Assembly (NCBI RefSeq): GCF_015547515.1
Contig: NZ_JADMVE010000006.1
Span: 142,609 to 206,608 of the forward strand
Origin: Eubacterium sp. 1001713B170207_170306_E7
GTDB lineage: Bacteria > Bacillota > Clostridia > Eubacteriales > Eubacteriaceae
Length of the DNA stretch: 64,000 bases
Direction: 5' to 3'
Under the pieces are notes generated by a model. The model was not told where the DNA came from. It saw only the letters and a program-made list of their open reading frames with translations, and did no database searches. Below, piece by piece: positions 1-8,830 of the stretch. The position numbers were made by a program, and so were the translations under genes. Numbering within the stretch: the stretch's first letter is position 1; the number at the start of each line of letters is the position of its first letter.

Positions 1-1014
1 ATTAAGGGAAGTGAGCGAAAACCAAAACTCGTCAGGCTTCTGGCCGTTTTGGTCGTCTATATCATCACGATAATCGTGGTGATCCTGTTCATGTATATCT
101 CGATTCCGGCCATTATTGACAGTGTGGTCGGCTTAGTGAGCAGTATACCCACCTACGCGGAAGAAATCAACGCTTTTCTGATAAACCTGTCGCACCGCGG
201 CGGTTTCCTTAAGGATCTGGTGGATATGGTACAGCTGGACCTGTCTTCGGTCCAGAGCCTGAACGCCAAGGACACCATGGACTTTATTTTCGGCGATATG
301 AATTTTAACTCCGAATCGGTCAAGCAGATCGGAAACATCGCCGTCGGCTTTGCCAAGGGAACCACCAGCTTTTTAATCGGCTTTGTGGCGGTCTTTTTCT
401 CCGGCTTCTACCTGATGCTGGACAAGGAAAACATTGAGCGCCAGCTGAAACGGCTGAACCGGGCGATCCTGAGCCCAAAGGCCAACAATGGCCTGAACTG
501 GGCGGTCCGTACCATCGACGGTGTTTTTTACAAATACTTCTCGGGTAAAATCATGACCTCCGCCTTAATCGGCCTGATCTGCTACGTTGGGCTTTTGGTC
601 CTGCGGGTGGAATACGCGCCGCTCATCGCGCTGGTGGTGGGCGTGACCAATGTCATCCCTTATTTCGGCCCCATCATCGGGGCGATCCCGGGTATTTTCC
701 TGACATTGCTGTACAGCCCGGCCAAGGCGCTCGGGGTAGCGATCTGGATTCTCATCGTTCAGCAGTTTGACGGCAATGTGCTGGGACCAAACGTGCTGGG
801 GAAAATCGTAGAGCTGAACCCCTTCTGGGTACTGTTCTGCGTCATGGTGGGCGGAAGCCTTTTCGGGCCCCTCGGGATGTTTGTGGCCATTCCGTTTTTT
901 GCCGTGATCAAGGTGTTTGTCACCGAGGCGCTGGACCGGTGGGAACGGCGCAAGACAACGGTTCAGGATGAGGTTACCGATAAAATCAATGAAAATATGA
1001 AGGATCTTTTGTGA
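1..1014 (+). CDS. AI-2E family transporter (5' end outside window)
   Basis: This is a polytopic membrane protein of the AI-2E/PerM family (PF01594), whose members export small molecules such as autoinducer-2 or act as ion antiporters. The reading frame is open from base 1, so the N-terminus lies outside the window. Several hydrophobic helices are visible, including a C-terminal block with the family-typical glycine/proline pattern NVIPYFGPIIGAIPG followed by two more membrane segments and a short charged tail. The substrate cannot be told from sequence. An imperfect hairpin without a U-tract follows at about 1017-1053, before tyrS. Confidence 0.85.
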   Translation: MKGSERKPKLVRLLAVLVVYIITIIVVILFMYISIPAIIDSVVGLVSSIPTYAEEINAFLINLSHRGGFLKDLVDMVQLDLSSVQSLNAKDTMDFIFGDMNFNSESVKQIGNIAVGFAKGTTSFLIGFVAVFFSGFYLMLDKENIERQLKRLNRAILSPKANNGLNWAVRTIDGVFYKYFSGKIMTSALIGLICYVGLLVLRVEYAPLIALVVGVTNVIPYFGPIIGAIPGIFLTLLYSPAKALGVAIWILIVQQFDGNVLGPNVLGKIVELNPFWVLFCVMVGGSLFGPLGMFVAIPFFAVIKVFVTEALDRWERRKTTVQDEVTDKINENMKDLL

Positions 1015-1101
1015 CGCTGGGGCCGCCGTCCTCCGGGAATTGGCGGAACCAGGCACGCGGTTCATTAAAAATAAAACACTTTTGAAAGGATAGACAGACA
1101 A

Positions 1102-2328
1102 ATGGAAAATGTATTTGACGTACTACAAGAACGCGGTATGATCGAGCAGTGTACCAATGAGGAAGAAATCCGTAAATTATTGGGCAGCGAACCGGTCACC
1201 TTTTATATCGGCTTTGACCCGACAGCAGACAGCCTGCACGTCGGCCATTTTATCCAGATTATGGTGATGGCGCACATGCAGCGCTACGGCCACAGACCCA
1301 TCGCTCTGATCGGCGGCGGCACCACCATGATCGGGGATCCCTCCGGCAGACAGGACCTGCGCCAGGTCATGACTCAGGAACGCATTGCCGAAAACGGCGA
1401 AAAATTTAAAAAGGTTTTTGAAAAATTTTTGACCTTTGAGGATGACAGGGCCATGATGGTCAACAACGCGGAATGGCTGCTGCCTTTGAACTACATCGGC
1501 TTTTTAAGAGATGTGGGCGCCCACTTCTCGGTCAACCGGATGCTGACCGCAGAATGCTACAAATCCAGAATGGAAAAAGGGCTGACCTTCCTTGAGTTTA
1601 ACTACATGCTGCTGCAGGCCTATGATTTCTATGTGCTGCACAAGGATTACGGCTGTAAAATGCAGTTTGGGGGCAACGACCAGTGGTCCAACATCATCGC
1701 CGGGGCGGAGCTGGTGCGCCGCAAGGACGCGGAAACCGTGTACGGCATGACCTTCTCGCTGCTGACCACCAGCGAGGGCATCAAGATGGGCAAAACCGCC
1801 AAGGGCGCGCTCTGGCTTGATCCTGAAAAAACCTCACCCTACGAGTTCTACCAGTACTGGCGGAACGTGGCCGACGCGGATGTTGAGAAATGTCTGGCCA
1901 TGCTCACCTTCCTGCCCATGGATGAGGTCCACCGTCTGGGCGCCCTGGAGGGCTCTGAAATCAACAAAGCCAAGGAAATCCTGGCCTATGAAGTGACCGC
2001 CATGGTTCACAGCAAGGAGGATGCGGACAAGGCCCAGGAAGCTTCAAGAGCTTTATTCGCGGGCGGTGTAAAAACCGATGATATCCCAAGCGTGGAGCTG
2101 TCAAGGGATGCGCTGGGCGACGGCATGGAAATCCTGACCCTGCTCGATGCGGCAGGCCTGATTCCCACCAGAAGCGAAGGCCGCAGACTGGTGCAGCAGG
2201 GCGGTATCGAGGTGGACGGCAATAAAATTACAGACATTAAGGCGCTCATTACGCCGGCTGATTTCAAGGATGACGCCATCATCGTTAAAAAGGGCAAGAA
2301 AGTCTATCGTCAGATTAAATTAGTATAA
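1102..2328 (+). CDS. tyrS: tyrosine--tRNA ligase
   Basis: This class I aminoacyl-tRNA synthetase charges tRNA-Tyr in the cytoplasm. The HIGH-type signature HVGH is at residues 46-49 and the KMSKS loop appears as KMGKT near residue 231. A C-terminal S4 RNA-binding domain occupies about residues 345-405. The length of 408 aa is normal for bacterial TyrRS. The ATG start follows a GAAAGGATA ribosome-binding site. No T-box leader is recognisable in the 87-bp upstream gap, although many Bacillota tyrS genes have one. The HisRS-family gene follows after only a few bases and is probably co-transcribed. Confidence 0.96.
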   Translation: MENVFDVLQERGMIEQCTNEEEIRKLLGSEPVTFYIGFDPTADSLHVGHFIQIMVMAHMQRYGHRPIALIGGGTTMIGDPSGRQDLRQVMTQERIAENGEKFKKVFEKFLTFEDDRAMMVNNAEWLLPLNYIGFLRDVGAHFSVNRMLTAECYKSRMEKGLTFLEFNYMLLQAYDFYVLHKDYGCKMQFGGNDQWSNIIAGAELVRRKDAETVYGMTFSLLTTSEGIKMGKTAKGALWLDPEKTSPYEFYQYWRNVADADVEKCLAMLTFLPMDEVHRLGALEGSEINKAKEILAYEVTAMVHSKEDADKAQEASRALFAGGVKTDDIPSVELSRDALGDGMEILTLLDAAGLIPTRSEGRRLVQQGGIEVDGNKITDIKALITPADFKDDAIIVKKGKKVYRQIKLV

Positions 2329-2340
2329 GAGGTGACCGAA

Positions 2341-3576
2341 TTGATTAGTTCTAATCCAGTGCGGGGCGCGCGTGACATACTGCCCCGGGAAATGCTTATC
2401 CGGGATCAGCTAGAACAGCAGATCCTGGCGATTTACAGAAGTCATGGGTTCTCACGGATTGAAACGCCGGCCCTTGAAAATATTGATTTGCTGCTGGGCA
2501 GCGACGGCGGTGAGAACCTGAAGATGCTCTTCACGGTGTTAAAGCGCGGCGACAAGCTCAAGGTACACGAGGCAAGCACGGTGTCCGATCTCTGCGATAT
2601 GGGCCTGCGCTTTGACCTGACCCTGCCGCTGAGCCGTTTCTATTCAAACAATGCCGGCGAGCTGGAAACGCCTTTTAAGGCGATCCAGATCGGCAATGTG
2701 TTCCGGGCCGAGCGTCCGCAGAAGGGGCGTTACCGTTCCTTTAAGCAGTGCGATATTGACATCATCGGGGATCCCACCGTATCGGCTGAGATGGAACTGA
2801 TCAACACGACCTCCAAGGCGCTCATGGCCATTGGCTTTGAGGGGTTTACCATCAAGGTGAACGACCGCAAGCTGCTCAACGCCTTTATTGCAAAGGCTGG
2901 CTTTAAGGAGGAGGACGCGGGCTCGGTCTGCATCTCTCTGGATAAGGCGGATAAGATCGGACCGGACGGCGTGAAAAAGGAGCTCATCGAAAAGGGCTAC
3001 GACGAAGCCATGGTCAATGCCTTTGTGGACGAAGCAGCCACCATTACCCTGGATAACATCGGCGGCAAGGTCGATGAGCCTGAGGCTGTGGCCGACCTGA
3101 AAAGGGTCATTGAGACCAGCACCGCCCTGTCCGGCGGCAGGTACAATGTCGTCTTTGATTTTACACTGATCCGCGGCATGGGGTATTACACCGGCCAGAT
3201 CTTTGAAGTCAGCTACGGGCCTTATGGCTTCTCCATTGCTGGCGGTGGACGCTATGACAATATGATCGGCAAGTACTCTAAAAACTCGGTTCCGGCGGTT
3301 GGCTTTTCCATCGGCTTTGAACGGATCGTCAACATTCTTCTGGAGGAACAGGCCGACAAGGCGGCTGAAAACAAGCGGCTTCTGCTGTTCTACGACGCTG
3401 GCAGAGACGCCATGACCGAGGTCATTCCCTATGCCGACAAGCTCCGGGCTGACGGCTACACCGTCAATCTGGTCGCCATGAAGAAGAAATTTGGCAAGCA
3501 GATCAGTTATTATGAAGGTAAGGGCTACGGCGGATTTATGGTTTTTGGCAGAGACGAAGCAATAAAAGCATTTTAG
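2341..3576 (+). CDS. hisS: histidyl-tRNA synthetase family protein
   Basis: This is a class II synthetase-fold protein of the HisRS family. It shows motif 2 (FRAERPQKGRYRSFKQ), the histidine-binding signature RGMGYYTG near residue 277, and GGGRYDNM near residue 303. At about 411 aa it ends soon after the FGRDEA segment, so the C-terminal anticodon-binding domain looks about 30 residues short of a standard HisRS. HisZ, the ATP-phosphoribosyltransferase regulatory paralogue, is an alternative, but the intact catalytic signatures favour a synthetase-like protein. TTG 2341 is preferred as start because AGAGGTGA lies just upstream. GTG 2332 is in frame but has no good ribosome-binding site. Confidence 0.8.
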   Translation: MISSNPVRGARDILPREMLIRDQLEQQILAIYRSHGFSRIETPALENIDLLLGSDGGENLKMLFTVLKRGDKLKVHEASTVSDLCDMGLRFDLTLPLSRFYSNNAGELETPFKAIQIGNVFRAERPQKGRYRSFKQCDIDIIGDPTVSAEMELINTTSKALMAIGFEGFTIKVNDRKLLNAFIAKAGFKEEDAGSVCISLDKADKIGPDGVKKELIEKGYDEAMVNAFVDEAATITLDNIGGKVDEPEAVADLKRVIETSTALSGGRYNVVFDFTLIRGMGYYTGQIFEVSYGPYGFSIAGGGRYDNMIGKYSKNSVPAVGFSIGFERIVNILLEEQADKAAENKRLLLFYDAGRDAMTEVIPYADKLRADGYTVNLVAMKKKFGKQISYYEGKGYGGFMVFGRDEAIKAF

Positions 3577-3584
3577 CAGTCCAG

Positions 3585-3610
3585 GGGCGTGGCTTTAGCA
3601 CACGCCCTTC
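3585..3610 (+). repeat. 26-bp direct repeat/hairpin, left copy
   Basis: A 26-bp sequence begins GGGCGTG and contains CACGCCC, so it can fold into a 7-bp stem with a 9-nt loop. An identical copy lies at 3845-3870. The pair flanks a palindromic repeat element. The hairpin may be a transcript end for the synthetase genes, but no clear U-tract follows. Confidence 0.8.
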
Positions 3611-3636
3611 AGGGAGTCAAAAAAGTGGCGTAGTGC

Positions 3637-3823
3637 GAGACTGCGCCTTTTATCCAGATAAGAAAAAGGTCCAGGCGCTGCGGGAAACGGCCCGAAATTG
3701 TATCGCTTTACCCGAACAGCCGGACACTGGAGAGATCAAGCATCAGCCTTAGTGAAGAAGATGCCGGCGCGGGTGCAGTGTCCGCAGAACGCTTTTTCTT
3801 CCTTAGGTAAAAGGCTTCGTCTC
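3637..3823 (+). repeat. palindromic dispersed repeat, copy 1
   Basis: This 187-bp element begins GAGACTGCGCCTTTTATCC and ends TAAAAGGCTTCGTCTC. Its two ends are imperfect inverted repeats, so the whole element can fold into one long hairpin (GAGAC/GTCTC, GCCTTTTA/TAAAAGGC and further inner pairs). Three related copies lie in tandem at 46345-47031. Internal blocks are also shared, such as CAGCCGGACAC, TTTTATCCAGATAAG and CTTCCTTAGGTAAAAGGC. No protein is supported here. A MITE-like non-autonomous element or a structured RNA family are both possible. Confidence 0.8.
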
Positions 3824-3844
3824 TTTGACTTTTGGCATTCTGAA

Positions 3845-3870
3845 GGGCGTGGCTTTAGCACACGCCCTTC
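3845..3870 (+). repeat. 26-bp direct repeat/hairpin, right copy
   Basis: This is a perfect duplicate of 3585-3610 on the other side of palindromic repeat copy 1. The pair could be a target duplication, a duplicated terminator hairpin or part of a larger repeat unit. It lies about 40 bp before the following methyltransferase gene. The rest of the 3577-3910 gap holds nothing else I recognise. Confidence 0.75.
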
Positions 3871-3910
3871 TCCGTTTTAATGTAAAAATAAATATACAGT
3901 AAGGAAAATT

Positions 3911-5077
3911 ATGAACAGACAAGTACATCTGATCGCGACGACAGCCTTTGGGCTGGAGAGCGTGGTAAAGGATGAAGTTAAACGCCTGGGTTACGAGATC
4001 GAGGCCGTTGAGAACGGGCGGGTTTACTACACCGGGCCGCTTTCAGCCATTGCGGAGTCCAATTTGTGGCTGCGGTGCGCAGACCGGGTTCTGCTGAAAA
4101 TAGGGCAGTTCCGCGCGGAAACCTTTGACGAGCTTTTTGAAAAAACCAAGGCGCTGGCCTGGGAGGACTGGATTCCGGTAAAGGGCGTCTTTCCGGCGGC
4201 TAAGATCACCAGTGTAAAATCCAAGCTGTTCAGCAAATCGGACGGGCAGCGGATCGTGAAAAAGGCGGTGGTCGAGCGGCTGAAAAAGGTCTACGGCGTG
4301 AACTGGTTTGAGGAGACTGAGGGCCACTATCCCATTCATATTCAGATTTTAAAAGATGAGGTGGTTCTGTCCATTGATACCAGCGGTTCCGGGCTGAACA
4401 AACGCGGCTACAGACAGTACGGCAATGAGGCGCCGCTCAAGGAGACCATTGCCGCGGCGCTGGTATACCTGTCGCGCTGGCAGCCCCACCGTGTTTTTCT
4501 CGACCCGTTGTGCGGCTCTGGCACCATTGTCATCGAGGCGGCCCTGATGGGCAAGAACATCGCGCCGGGGCTGAACCGGAGCTTTGTGGCTGAAGAATGG
4601 CCGGCCATACCGGCAGAGCTGTGGGCGGAAACCCGGGAAAAGGCCAGAGCGGCCATCAATGACCGGGAGTTCCGGCTTATGGGGTCGGATATTGACCCGT
4701 CGGCTCTGAAGCAGGCGCGCATCAACGCTGAGCTGGCTGGAGTCACCAATTATGTGGCTTTTCAGAAGCTGCCGGTGCAGTCCGTTGCCACCAAACGGCG
4801 TTACGGGGTCATTGTCACCAACCCGCCCTACGGCGAGCGCATCGGGCAGGAAAAGGAAATCCAGGCGCTTTACCGTGATATGGGCGAGGCCTTTTCAGGG
4901 CTGGAGGACTGGTCGTACTTTATCATCACCGGCTATCCGGAGTTCGAGCGTTATTTCGGCCAAAAAGCCACCAAAAACCGCAAGCTCTACAACAGCACCA
5001 TCAAAACCTATTTTTACCAGTATTTCGGCCCGCTGCCGCCCAGAAAACGGCGCGAGGGGGAAGCGGACGACCGGTAG
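3911..5077 (+). CDS. THUMP-domain class I RNA methyltransferase (RlmL/YpsC type)
   Basis: This is a SAM-dependent N2-guanosine methyltransferase of the RlmL N-terminal/YpsC family, expected to modify 23S rRNA. It has an N-terminal THUMP RNA-binding region (about residues 45-155). A Rossmann methylase domain follows, with motif [16 protein letters not shown] near residue 197 and the catalytic NPPYGERIG motif near residue 303. The length of 388 aa fits the single-domain Bacillota type rather than the fused proteobacterial RlmKL. The start has an AAGGAAAA ribosome-binding site. A 7-bp hairpin without U-tract (5070-5088) overlaps the stop codon. Confidence 0.9.
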   Translation: MNRQVHLIATTAFGLESVVKDEVKRLGYEIEAVENGRVYYTGPLSAIAESNLWLRCADRVLLKIGQFRAETFDELFEKTKALAWEDWIPVKGVFPAAKITSVKSKLFSKSDGQRIVKKAVVERLKKVYGVNWFEETEGHYPIHIQILKDEVVLSIDTSGSGLNKRGYRQYGNEAPLKETIAAALVYLSRWQPHRVFLDPLCGSGTIVIEAALMGKNIAPGLNRSFVAEEWPAIPAELWAETREKARAAINDREFRLMGSDIDPSALKQARINAELAGVTNYVAFQKLPVQSVATKRRYGVIVTNPPYGERIGQEKEIQALYRDMGEAFSGLEDWSYFIITGYPEFERYFGQKATKNRKLYNSTIKTYFYQYFGPLPPRKRREGEADDR

Positions 5078-5156
5078 AATTTACCGGTTGTGAGAGATGT
5101 TTAATCCAGCATTAATGATTCAATGTTAAAATAAAATAAAAACAAGCAGGTATAAA

Positions 5157-6008
5157 ATGAAAAAAAATGATCGTAAAAATCCCCGGAATGACCGTGGGCG
5201 GGAACAGAAAAAGGAAAGCTATCACCGGGCAGATCTGAAACGGCGCGACACACGCAGACAGGATGACGACGGGGACGACAGCTTTGTGATCGTGGGCAAA
5301 AACCCGGTCATGGAAGCACTGCGCTCAGAGCAGCAGATGGACAAGCTTCTGATCCTCAAGGACAATAAAGACCATGTCCTGGGTGATATTGCCGAAAAAG
5401 CCCGCAAACGCGGCATTGTGGTCCAGAGCGTTGAGAAGATGAAGCTCGAGGGCCTGGCCGACGGGCAGCCGCACCAGGGTGTGGCGGCAATGATGGCGCC
5501 CTTTCCCTACAGCGGCATTGAGGATGTGCTGGCAAAGGCAGACGCCCGGGGCGAGGAACCTCTGGTGGTGATTCTGGACCACCTGACCGATCCCCATAAC
5601 CTGGGGGCGATTATCCGGAGCGCCAACCTCTGCGGGGTTCACGGCGTGATTATTCCCAAACGCCGTTCAGCCAGCCTGACCGCTGTATCGGTCAAGGCAT
5701 CCTCGGGCGCGGTGGCCCACACGCCCATTGTCAAGGTCGGCAACCTGACCCAGTGTATTGACGACCTGAAAGCAAAGGGCTTCTGGATCATGGCAGCGGA
5801 TATGGACGGCGCGCCTTACTATAAAAATGATTTTAAGGGCAAGCTGGCCATTATCATCGGCAACGAAGGCAAGGGGATCAGCCCCAATGTGAAAAAACAG
5901 TGCGACTACAGCGTTTCGATTCCGCTTTACGGCGATATTGATTCCTTTAACGCGTCCGCCGCGGCGGCCATTATCCTGAGCGAGGCGGCCAGACAGCGCC
6001 ACCAGTAG
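5157..6008 (+). CDS. rlmB: TrmH/RlmB family 23S rRNA 2'-O-methyltransferase
   Basis: This SPOUT-superfamily enzyme probably methylates the 2'-O of a guanosine in 23S rRNA (RlmB type). A charged N-terminal extension rich in Lys and Arg (about 40 residues) precedes the substrate-binding domain (FVIVGKNPVMEAL). The SPOUT knot domain follows, with DHLTDPHNLGAIIRSA, NEGKGIS near residue 235 and the final SFNASAAAAI motif. The length of 283 aa is slightly above usual because of the basic extension. The order rlmB-yacP-sigH is conserved in Bacillota and supports the call. Confidence 0.92.
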   Translation: MKKNDRKNPRNDRGREQKKESYHRADLKRRDTRRQDDDGDDSFVIVGKNPVMEALRSEQQMDKLLILKDNKDHVLGDIAEKARKRGIVVQSVEKMKLEGLADGQPHQGVAAMMAPFPYSGIEDVLAKADARGEEPLVVILDHLTDPHNLGAIIRSANLCGVHGVIIPKRRSASLTAVSVKASSGAVAHTPIVKVGNLTQCIDDLKAKGFWIMAADMDGAPYYKNDFKGKLAIIIGNEGKGISPNVKKQCDYSVSIPLYGDIDSFNASAAAAIILSEAARQRHQ

Positions 6009-6061
6009 GCAGGGCGCGCTTCGGGCAGTACCGGAACGCGGACGCTAAAAGATGAAGGGAG

Positions 6062-6592
6062 GTGTCAAAAATAAAAACCTATCTGATTGTCGACGGCTAC
6101 AATGTGATCCACCACTGGGCAGAGATGGAAGGCCTGACTGAGTTTAACCTGGAGGAGGCCCGTGAGGATTTGATCGAGCAGCTGAACAGCTACAGCGGGC
6201 TGATGGGCTATGAAACGGTTTTGGTTTTTGACGCCTATTCCCAGGAAACTACCGAGCGGCGCGAGGAAGTGCGCGGCCGGATCAAGGTGGTTTTTACCGA
6301 AAAAAATAAAACCGCCGACACCTATATTGAAAAGCTGGTGTTCAGCCTGCCGCGGCCCTACACGGTCAAGGTGGTCACCTCAGACTACACGCTGCAGCGG
6401 GTCGTGCTGGCAAACGGCGGTGAGCGGGTGCCCTCCCGGGAGCTGCTCCAGGCCATGCGCGAGAGCGCGAAGCAGGTCCGGAAGCAGTACCGCGAGGCGG
6501 AAAGCGACACCCGCAATAAGCTCGAGGACTACATGGACGACGAGGTGCTGGCCGTCATGAAGGAACTGAGAAAAGGAAATGTGGAGGATTAA
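6062..6592 (+). CDS. NYN domain protein, YacP/Rae1-like
   Basis: This 176-aa NYN (PIN-like) ribonuclease-fold protein matches the YacP/Rae1 family, of which the Bacillus member is a ribosome-associated mRNA endonuclease. The N-terminus carries the hallmark LIVDGYNVIHHW with the first catalytic aspartate. Further acidic residues appear at VFDAYS, KTADTYIE and TSDYTLQ. The GTG start sits immediately behind GAAGGGAG, an unusually close spacing. The stop overlaps the start of sigH by one base, which implies translational coupling. Confidence 0.88.
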   Translation: MSKIKTYLIVDGYNVIHHWAEMEGLTEFNLEEAREDLIEQLNSYSGLMGYETVLVFDAYSQETTERREEVRGRIKVVFTEKNKTADTYIEKLVFSLPRPYTVKVVTSDYTLQRVVLANGGERVPSRELLQAMRESAKQVRKQYREAESDTRNKLEDYMDDEVLAVMKELRKGNVED

Positions 6593-7167
6593 TGGAGCAG
6601 GATCGGGAACTTGTGAAAAAAGCCCAGGGCGGCGATAAGGAAGCGGTGGTCGCCATTGTGGAGAAATACCGCTGCGTGGTGACGCAGAAGGCCCGGCCCT
6701 TTTATTACATCGGCGGCGACCAGGAGGATTTGATCCAGGAGGGCATGATCGCCCTGCTGGGCGCGATCTGGGATTACCGCGCCGACCGGGGCACAAGCTT
6801 TAAAACCTTTGCCAGCCTGTGCGTGGAGAACCGCATCAAAAGTGTGGTCACAAGCGCCAAACGGCCAAAGCACAGCCCTGTGGGCGATACCGTTTCGCTC
6901 GATTCACCCATTTCGGAGGACGACCCGGACACCACGCTGCTGGATCTGGTGGCCTCCACCGCGGCGCTGGACCCAGACGAGGAGCTGGTGACCCGGGAGG
7001 CTGTGGAGCATTTCAGCCAGGTGGCCAGAAGCGAGCTCTCCGAGCTTGAAAAGCAGGTGCTTTATTATTACCTGAAAGGCGCGTCCCACCAGGAGATCAG
7101 CGACAGGATCGGGCGGTCGAAAAAGGCCGTGGACAACGCGATCCAGCGGATCCGAAAAAAAATCTAA
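6592..7167 (+). CDS. sigH: RNA polymerase sigma factor SigH (sigma-30 type)
   Basis: This is an alternative sigma-70 family factor of the SigH group, which drives early-stationary and sporulation genes in Bacillota. Sigma region 2 is visible at about residues 25-95 (EDLIQEGMIALLGAIWDYR, FKTFASLCVENRI). Region 4 is at about residues 135-190 (LSELEKQVLYYYLKGASHQEISDRIGRSKKAVDNAI). The length of 191 aa is normal. The position after yacP and before a tRNA cluster matches the typical order. Short A/T runs follow the stop before the tRNA promoter. Confidence 0.93.
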   Translation: MEQDRELVKKAQGGDKEAVVAIVEKYRCVVTQKARPFYYIGGDQEDLIQEGMIALLGAIWDYRADRGTSFKTFASLCVENRIKSVVTSAKRPKHSPVGDTVSLDSPISEDDPDTTLLDLVASTAALDPDEELVTREAVEHFSQVARSELSELEKQVLYYYLKGASHQEISDRIGRSKKAVDNAIQRIRKKI

Positions 7168-7185
7168 AAATTTTAATAAAAGGGC

Positions 7186-7214
7186 TTGACTATCCTATCA
7201 GAATAGAGTATCAT
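7186..7214 (+). promoter_or_regulatory. sigma-A type promoter of the tRNA-Tyr/tRNA-Thr unit
   Basis: TTGACT (7186-7191) and TATCAT (7209-7214) are separated by 17 bp, 40 bp upstream of tRNA-Tyr. No other promoter is evident before the tRNA genes. Confidence 0.75.
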
Positions 7215-7253
7215 ATAGAAGCTGTCAGGAACGGCAGCAGCCACCACACTTGT

Positions 7254-7338
7254 GGGGAGATGCCCGAGTGGCTAAAGGGGGCGGACTGTAAATCCGTTGA
7301 CTGAGTCTACGATGGTTCGAATCCATCTCTCCCCACCA
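7254..7338 (+). tRNA. tRNA-Tyr (GTA)
   Basis: The acceptor stem GGGGAGA/TCTCCCC closes on a discriminator A followed by an encoded CCA. The anticodon loop CTGTAAA gives anticodon GTA. A long variable arm typical of bacterial tRNA-Tyr accounts for the 85-nt length. Confidence 0.96.
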
Positions 7339-7357
7339 ACATTTCGTCCAAATACAT

Positions 7358-7433
7358 GCCCTTGTAGCTCAGCAGGTAGAGCACCACCATGGTAAGGTGG
7401 GGGTCTCCGGTTCGAATCCGGACAAGGGCTCCA
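7358..7433 (+). tRNA. tRNA-Thr (GGT), prophage integration site
   Basis: The acceptor stem GCCCTTG/CAAGGGC is followed by T and an encoded CCA. The anticodon loop ATGGTAA gives GGT. The 3' half from base 7393 belongs to a 45-bp direct repeat shared with 43410-43454, so the prophage restores the tRNA on integration and the gene remains complete. Confidence 0.96.
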
Positions 7434-7437
7434 TCAA
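7393..7437 (+). repeat. attL
   Basis: This is the left copy of the 45-bp perfect repeat. It starts TAAGGTGGGGG, spans the variable and T arms and acceptor end of tRNA-Thr, and ends CCATCAA just past the CCA. The flanking bases differ from attR on both sides, which defines the core. Confidence 0.97.
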
Positions 7438-7447
7438 TTAGTATTCA

Positions 7448-7467
7448 AGCGGTTCTTAGGAACCGCT
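7448..7467 (+). terminator. phage-borne hairpin terminator behind tRNA-Thr
   Basis: AGCGGTTC-TTAG-GAACCGCT is an 8-bp stem with a 4-nt loop, followed by ATTTTAAT. It sits 15 bp after the tRNA CCA and just inside the prophage. It can replace the host terminator that now lies beyond attR. It overlaps the integrase stop codon on the other strand. Confidence 0.65.
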
Positions 7468-8740
7468 ATTTTAATAATGTGAGTATTTTGCACTGTGTTT
7501 GCACTGTAGAGTTTACAGCTGGTTCAAGAACGTTAACTTGGTCAGTTTCAGCGAGATCAGGAATACTTTCAGACGTGCGATAAAGGTCATCAATTTTGGT
7601 GGCCGTTTTTTGTTTGGTTTTTTCCAGCACATGAATGTAAGTTCCAAGCGTTATATTTATATCTGAATGTCCCAGAAGCTCTTGAACGGTCCGTGGCTCT
7701 TCACCAAGCTCAAAAAGCCTGGTCGCATAAGTATGTCTTAGATCATGAAAGGTTTTGCTTTTATCAAATCCTAGATTTTTGTATATGGTTTTAAGCCTGT
7801 GCAAGACGTTGTTGCCATCAAGGTAAGTACCAACAACTGTGGAAAAGACAATGCTTGTTTCTTCCTGAGGCATACCACAGCGGAACAGCATCGCTTTTTG
7901 TTCTGCTTTATGTTTTAGCAGTATTTCTTTCGTTCGCTGTGGTAGTGGAATATCACGGACAGATTTTTCTGATTTTGGCGGCGTGATCATTCCAACGCGT
8001 TTATTAAGCTTCAAATCTTTGGTGTAGCCATAAGTTTTATCAATATGTATGACCAGGCTTTCAAAATCAATGTCAGACCAAGTTAAAGCAAACAGTTCAC
8101 CCTGCCGCATTCCAGTATCTAATGCAGTGTTAAACAGTGCTTCTAAAGGGTGCCCCTTAATTTCCCTGATAAAGGCCATTTGTTCATCAAGGGTTAACGG
8201 ATGTACCCTTGATGCTTTTTCTTTCGAATTTGCGGCTTTTTTTAGGTTTTTAGGTAGAATTACAAGCTCAGCATAGTTTCTTAATATGTTCCCGGTTTTA
8301 TAGGCGAAGCGTAAACAAGGGCTGATAATTTTGTGAATATTCTTAACCACGTTTTCAGCGTTTTTTCCTTCAGATACTTTCTCATCAAAAATATCATTGT
8401 ACCATTGTTGAAGTTGAGTTGCGTCGAGGTCTTTTAGCTTCATTTTACCAATATAGCCGTTTTCAATATAGATTCGAAAGGTTGAATCATACCGCTGGGC
8501 TGTAGCAGGTTTTTTGTCTCTTAAGTGAATATTATAAAGCCATCCTTTGCAGTATTCACTAAATGTGTCAGATGTTTCTTTAATACCTGCCACCCGCTTA
8601 GCCTGGTAATTCTCATATTTTTCTAATAATTCCGCATAAGTTTTGCCATATAAGTAATTGTCATATTTTTTTAATACAGAATCCCAGTGCCGATAACGGA
8701 AATAAGTTATTCCATTATTTACAACTTTGTCATATTTCAT
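7466..8740 (-). CDS. int: site-specific tyrosine integrase
   Basis: This phage integrase catalyses attP x attB recombination at tRNA-Thr. It has an arm-type DNA-binding region followed by an SAM-like core-binding domain (about residues 60-150) and the catalytic domain. Catalytic residues are visible: Arg in TGMRQGEL (near 211), His and Arg in HDLRHTYA (near 332-335), His in LGHSDI (near 357) and the nucleophile Tyr in GTYIHV (near 367). ATG 8740 was chosen because AAAGGATGG precedes it. An upstream in-frame ATG at 8806 lies inside a terminator hairpin and is unlikely. The gene ends about 30 bp from attL. Confidence 0.95.
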   Translation of the reverse strand: MKYDKVVNNGITYFRYRHWDSVLKKYDNYLYGKTYAELLEKYENYQAKRVAGIKETSDTFSEYCKGWLYNIHLRDKKPATAQRYDSTFRIYIENGYIGKMKLKDLDATQLQQWYNDIFDEKVSEGKNAENVVKNIHKIISPCLRFAYKTGNILRNYAELVILPKNLKKAANSKEKASRVHPLTLDEQMAFIREIKGHPLEALFNTALDTGMRQGELFALTWSDIDFESLVIHIDKTYGYTKDLKLNKRVGMITPPKSEKSVRDIPLPQRTKEILLKHKAEQKAMLFRCGMPQEETSIVFSTVVGTYLDGNNVLHRLKTIYKNLGFDKSKTFHDLRHTYATRLFELGEEPRTVQELLGHSDINITLGTYIHVLEKTKQKTATKIDDLYRTSESIPDLAETDQVNVLEPAVNSTVQTQCKILTLLK

Positions 8741-8780
8741 ATTGTTACCATCCTTTGTTCCAGGGCAAATTTCGGACACA

Positions 8781-8812
8781 AAAAAAGTCCCCGTGTTGTT
8801 TTTCAACCGGGA
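8781..8812 (-). terminator. minus-strand terminator between HIRAN gene and int
   Basis: Read on the minus strand, CCCGGTTG-AAAAA-CAAC(A)CGGG is followed by ACTTTTTTTG, a stem of 8 pairs with one bulge and a run of seven T. It lies about 95 bp downstream of the HIRAN gene and about 40 bp upstream of the int start, with no obvious promoter between it and int. Confidence 0.7.
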
Positions 8813-8824
8813 ACATGGTACAAT
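8796..8824 (+). promoter_or_regulatory. candidate plus-strand promoter antisense to int leader
   Basis: TTGTTT (8796-8801) and TACAAT (8819-8824) are separated by 17 bp. Transcription would start near 8831 and run opposite to the surrounding minus-strand genes. Confidence 0.4.
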
Positions 8825-8830
8825 ATCAAT

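Noticed and set aside
565-1101. Long minus-strand ORF over the AI-2E transporter gene
   Set aside because: It is antisense to a well-supported membrane protein, has no start signal and no recognisable domain.
1015-1101. T-box leader for tyrS
   Set aside because: The gap is too short and shows no T-box sequence or antiterminator; only an imperfect hairpin without a U-tract is seen.
3698-3880. 60-aa ORF inside palindromic repeat copy 1
   Set aside because: It crosses repeat and hairpin sequence, is not conserved in the tandem copies, and lacks a ribosome-binding site.
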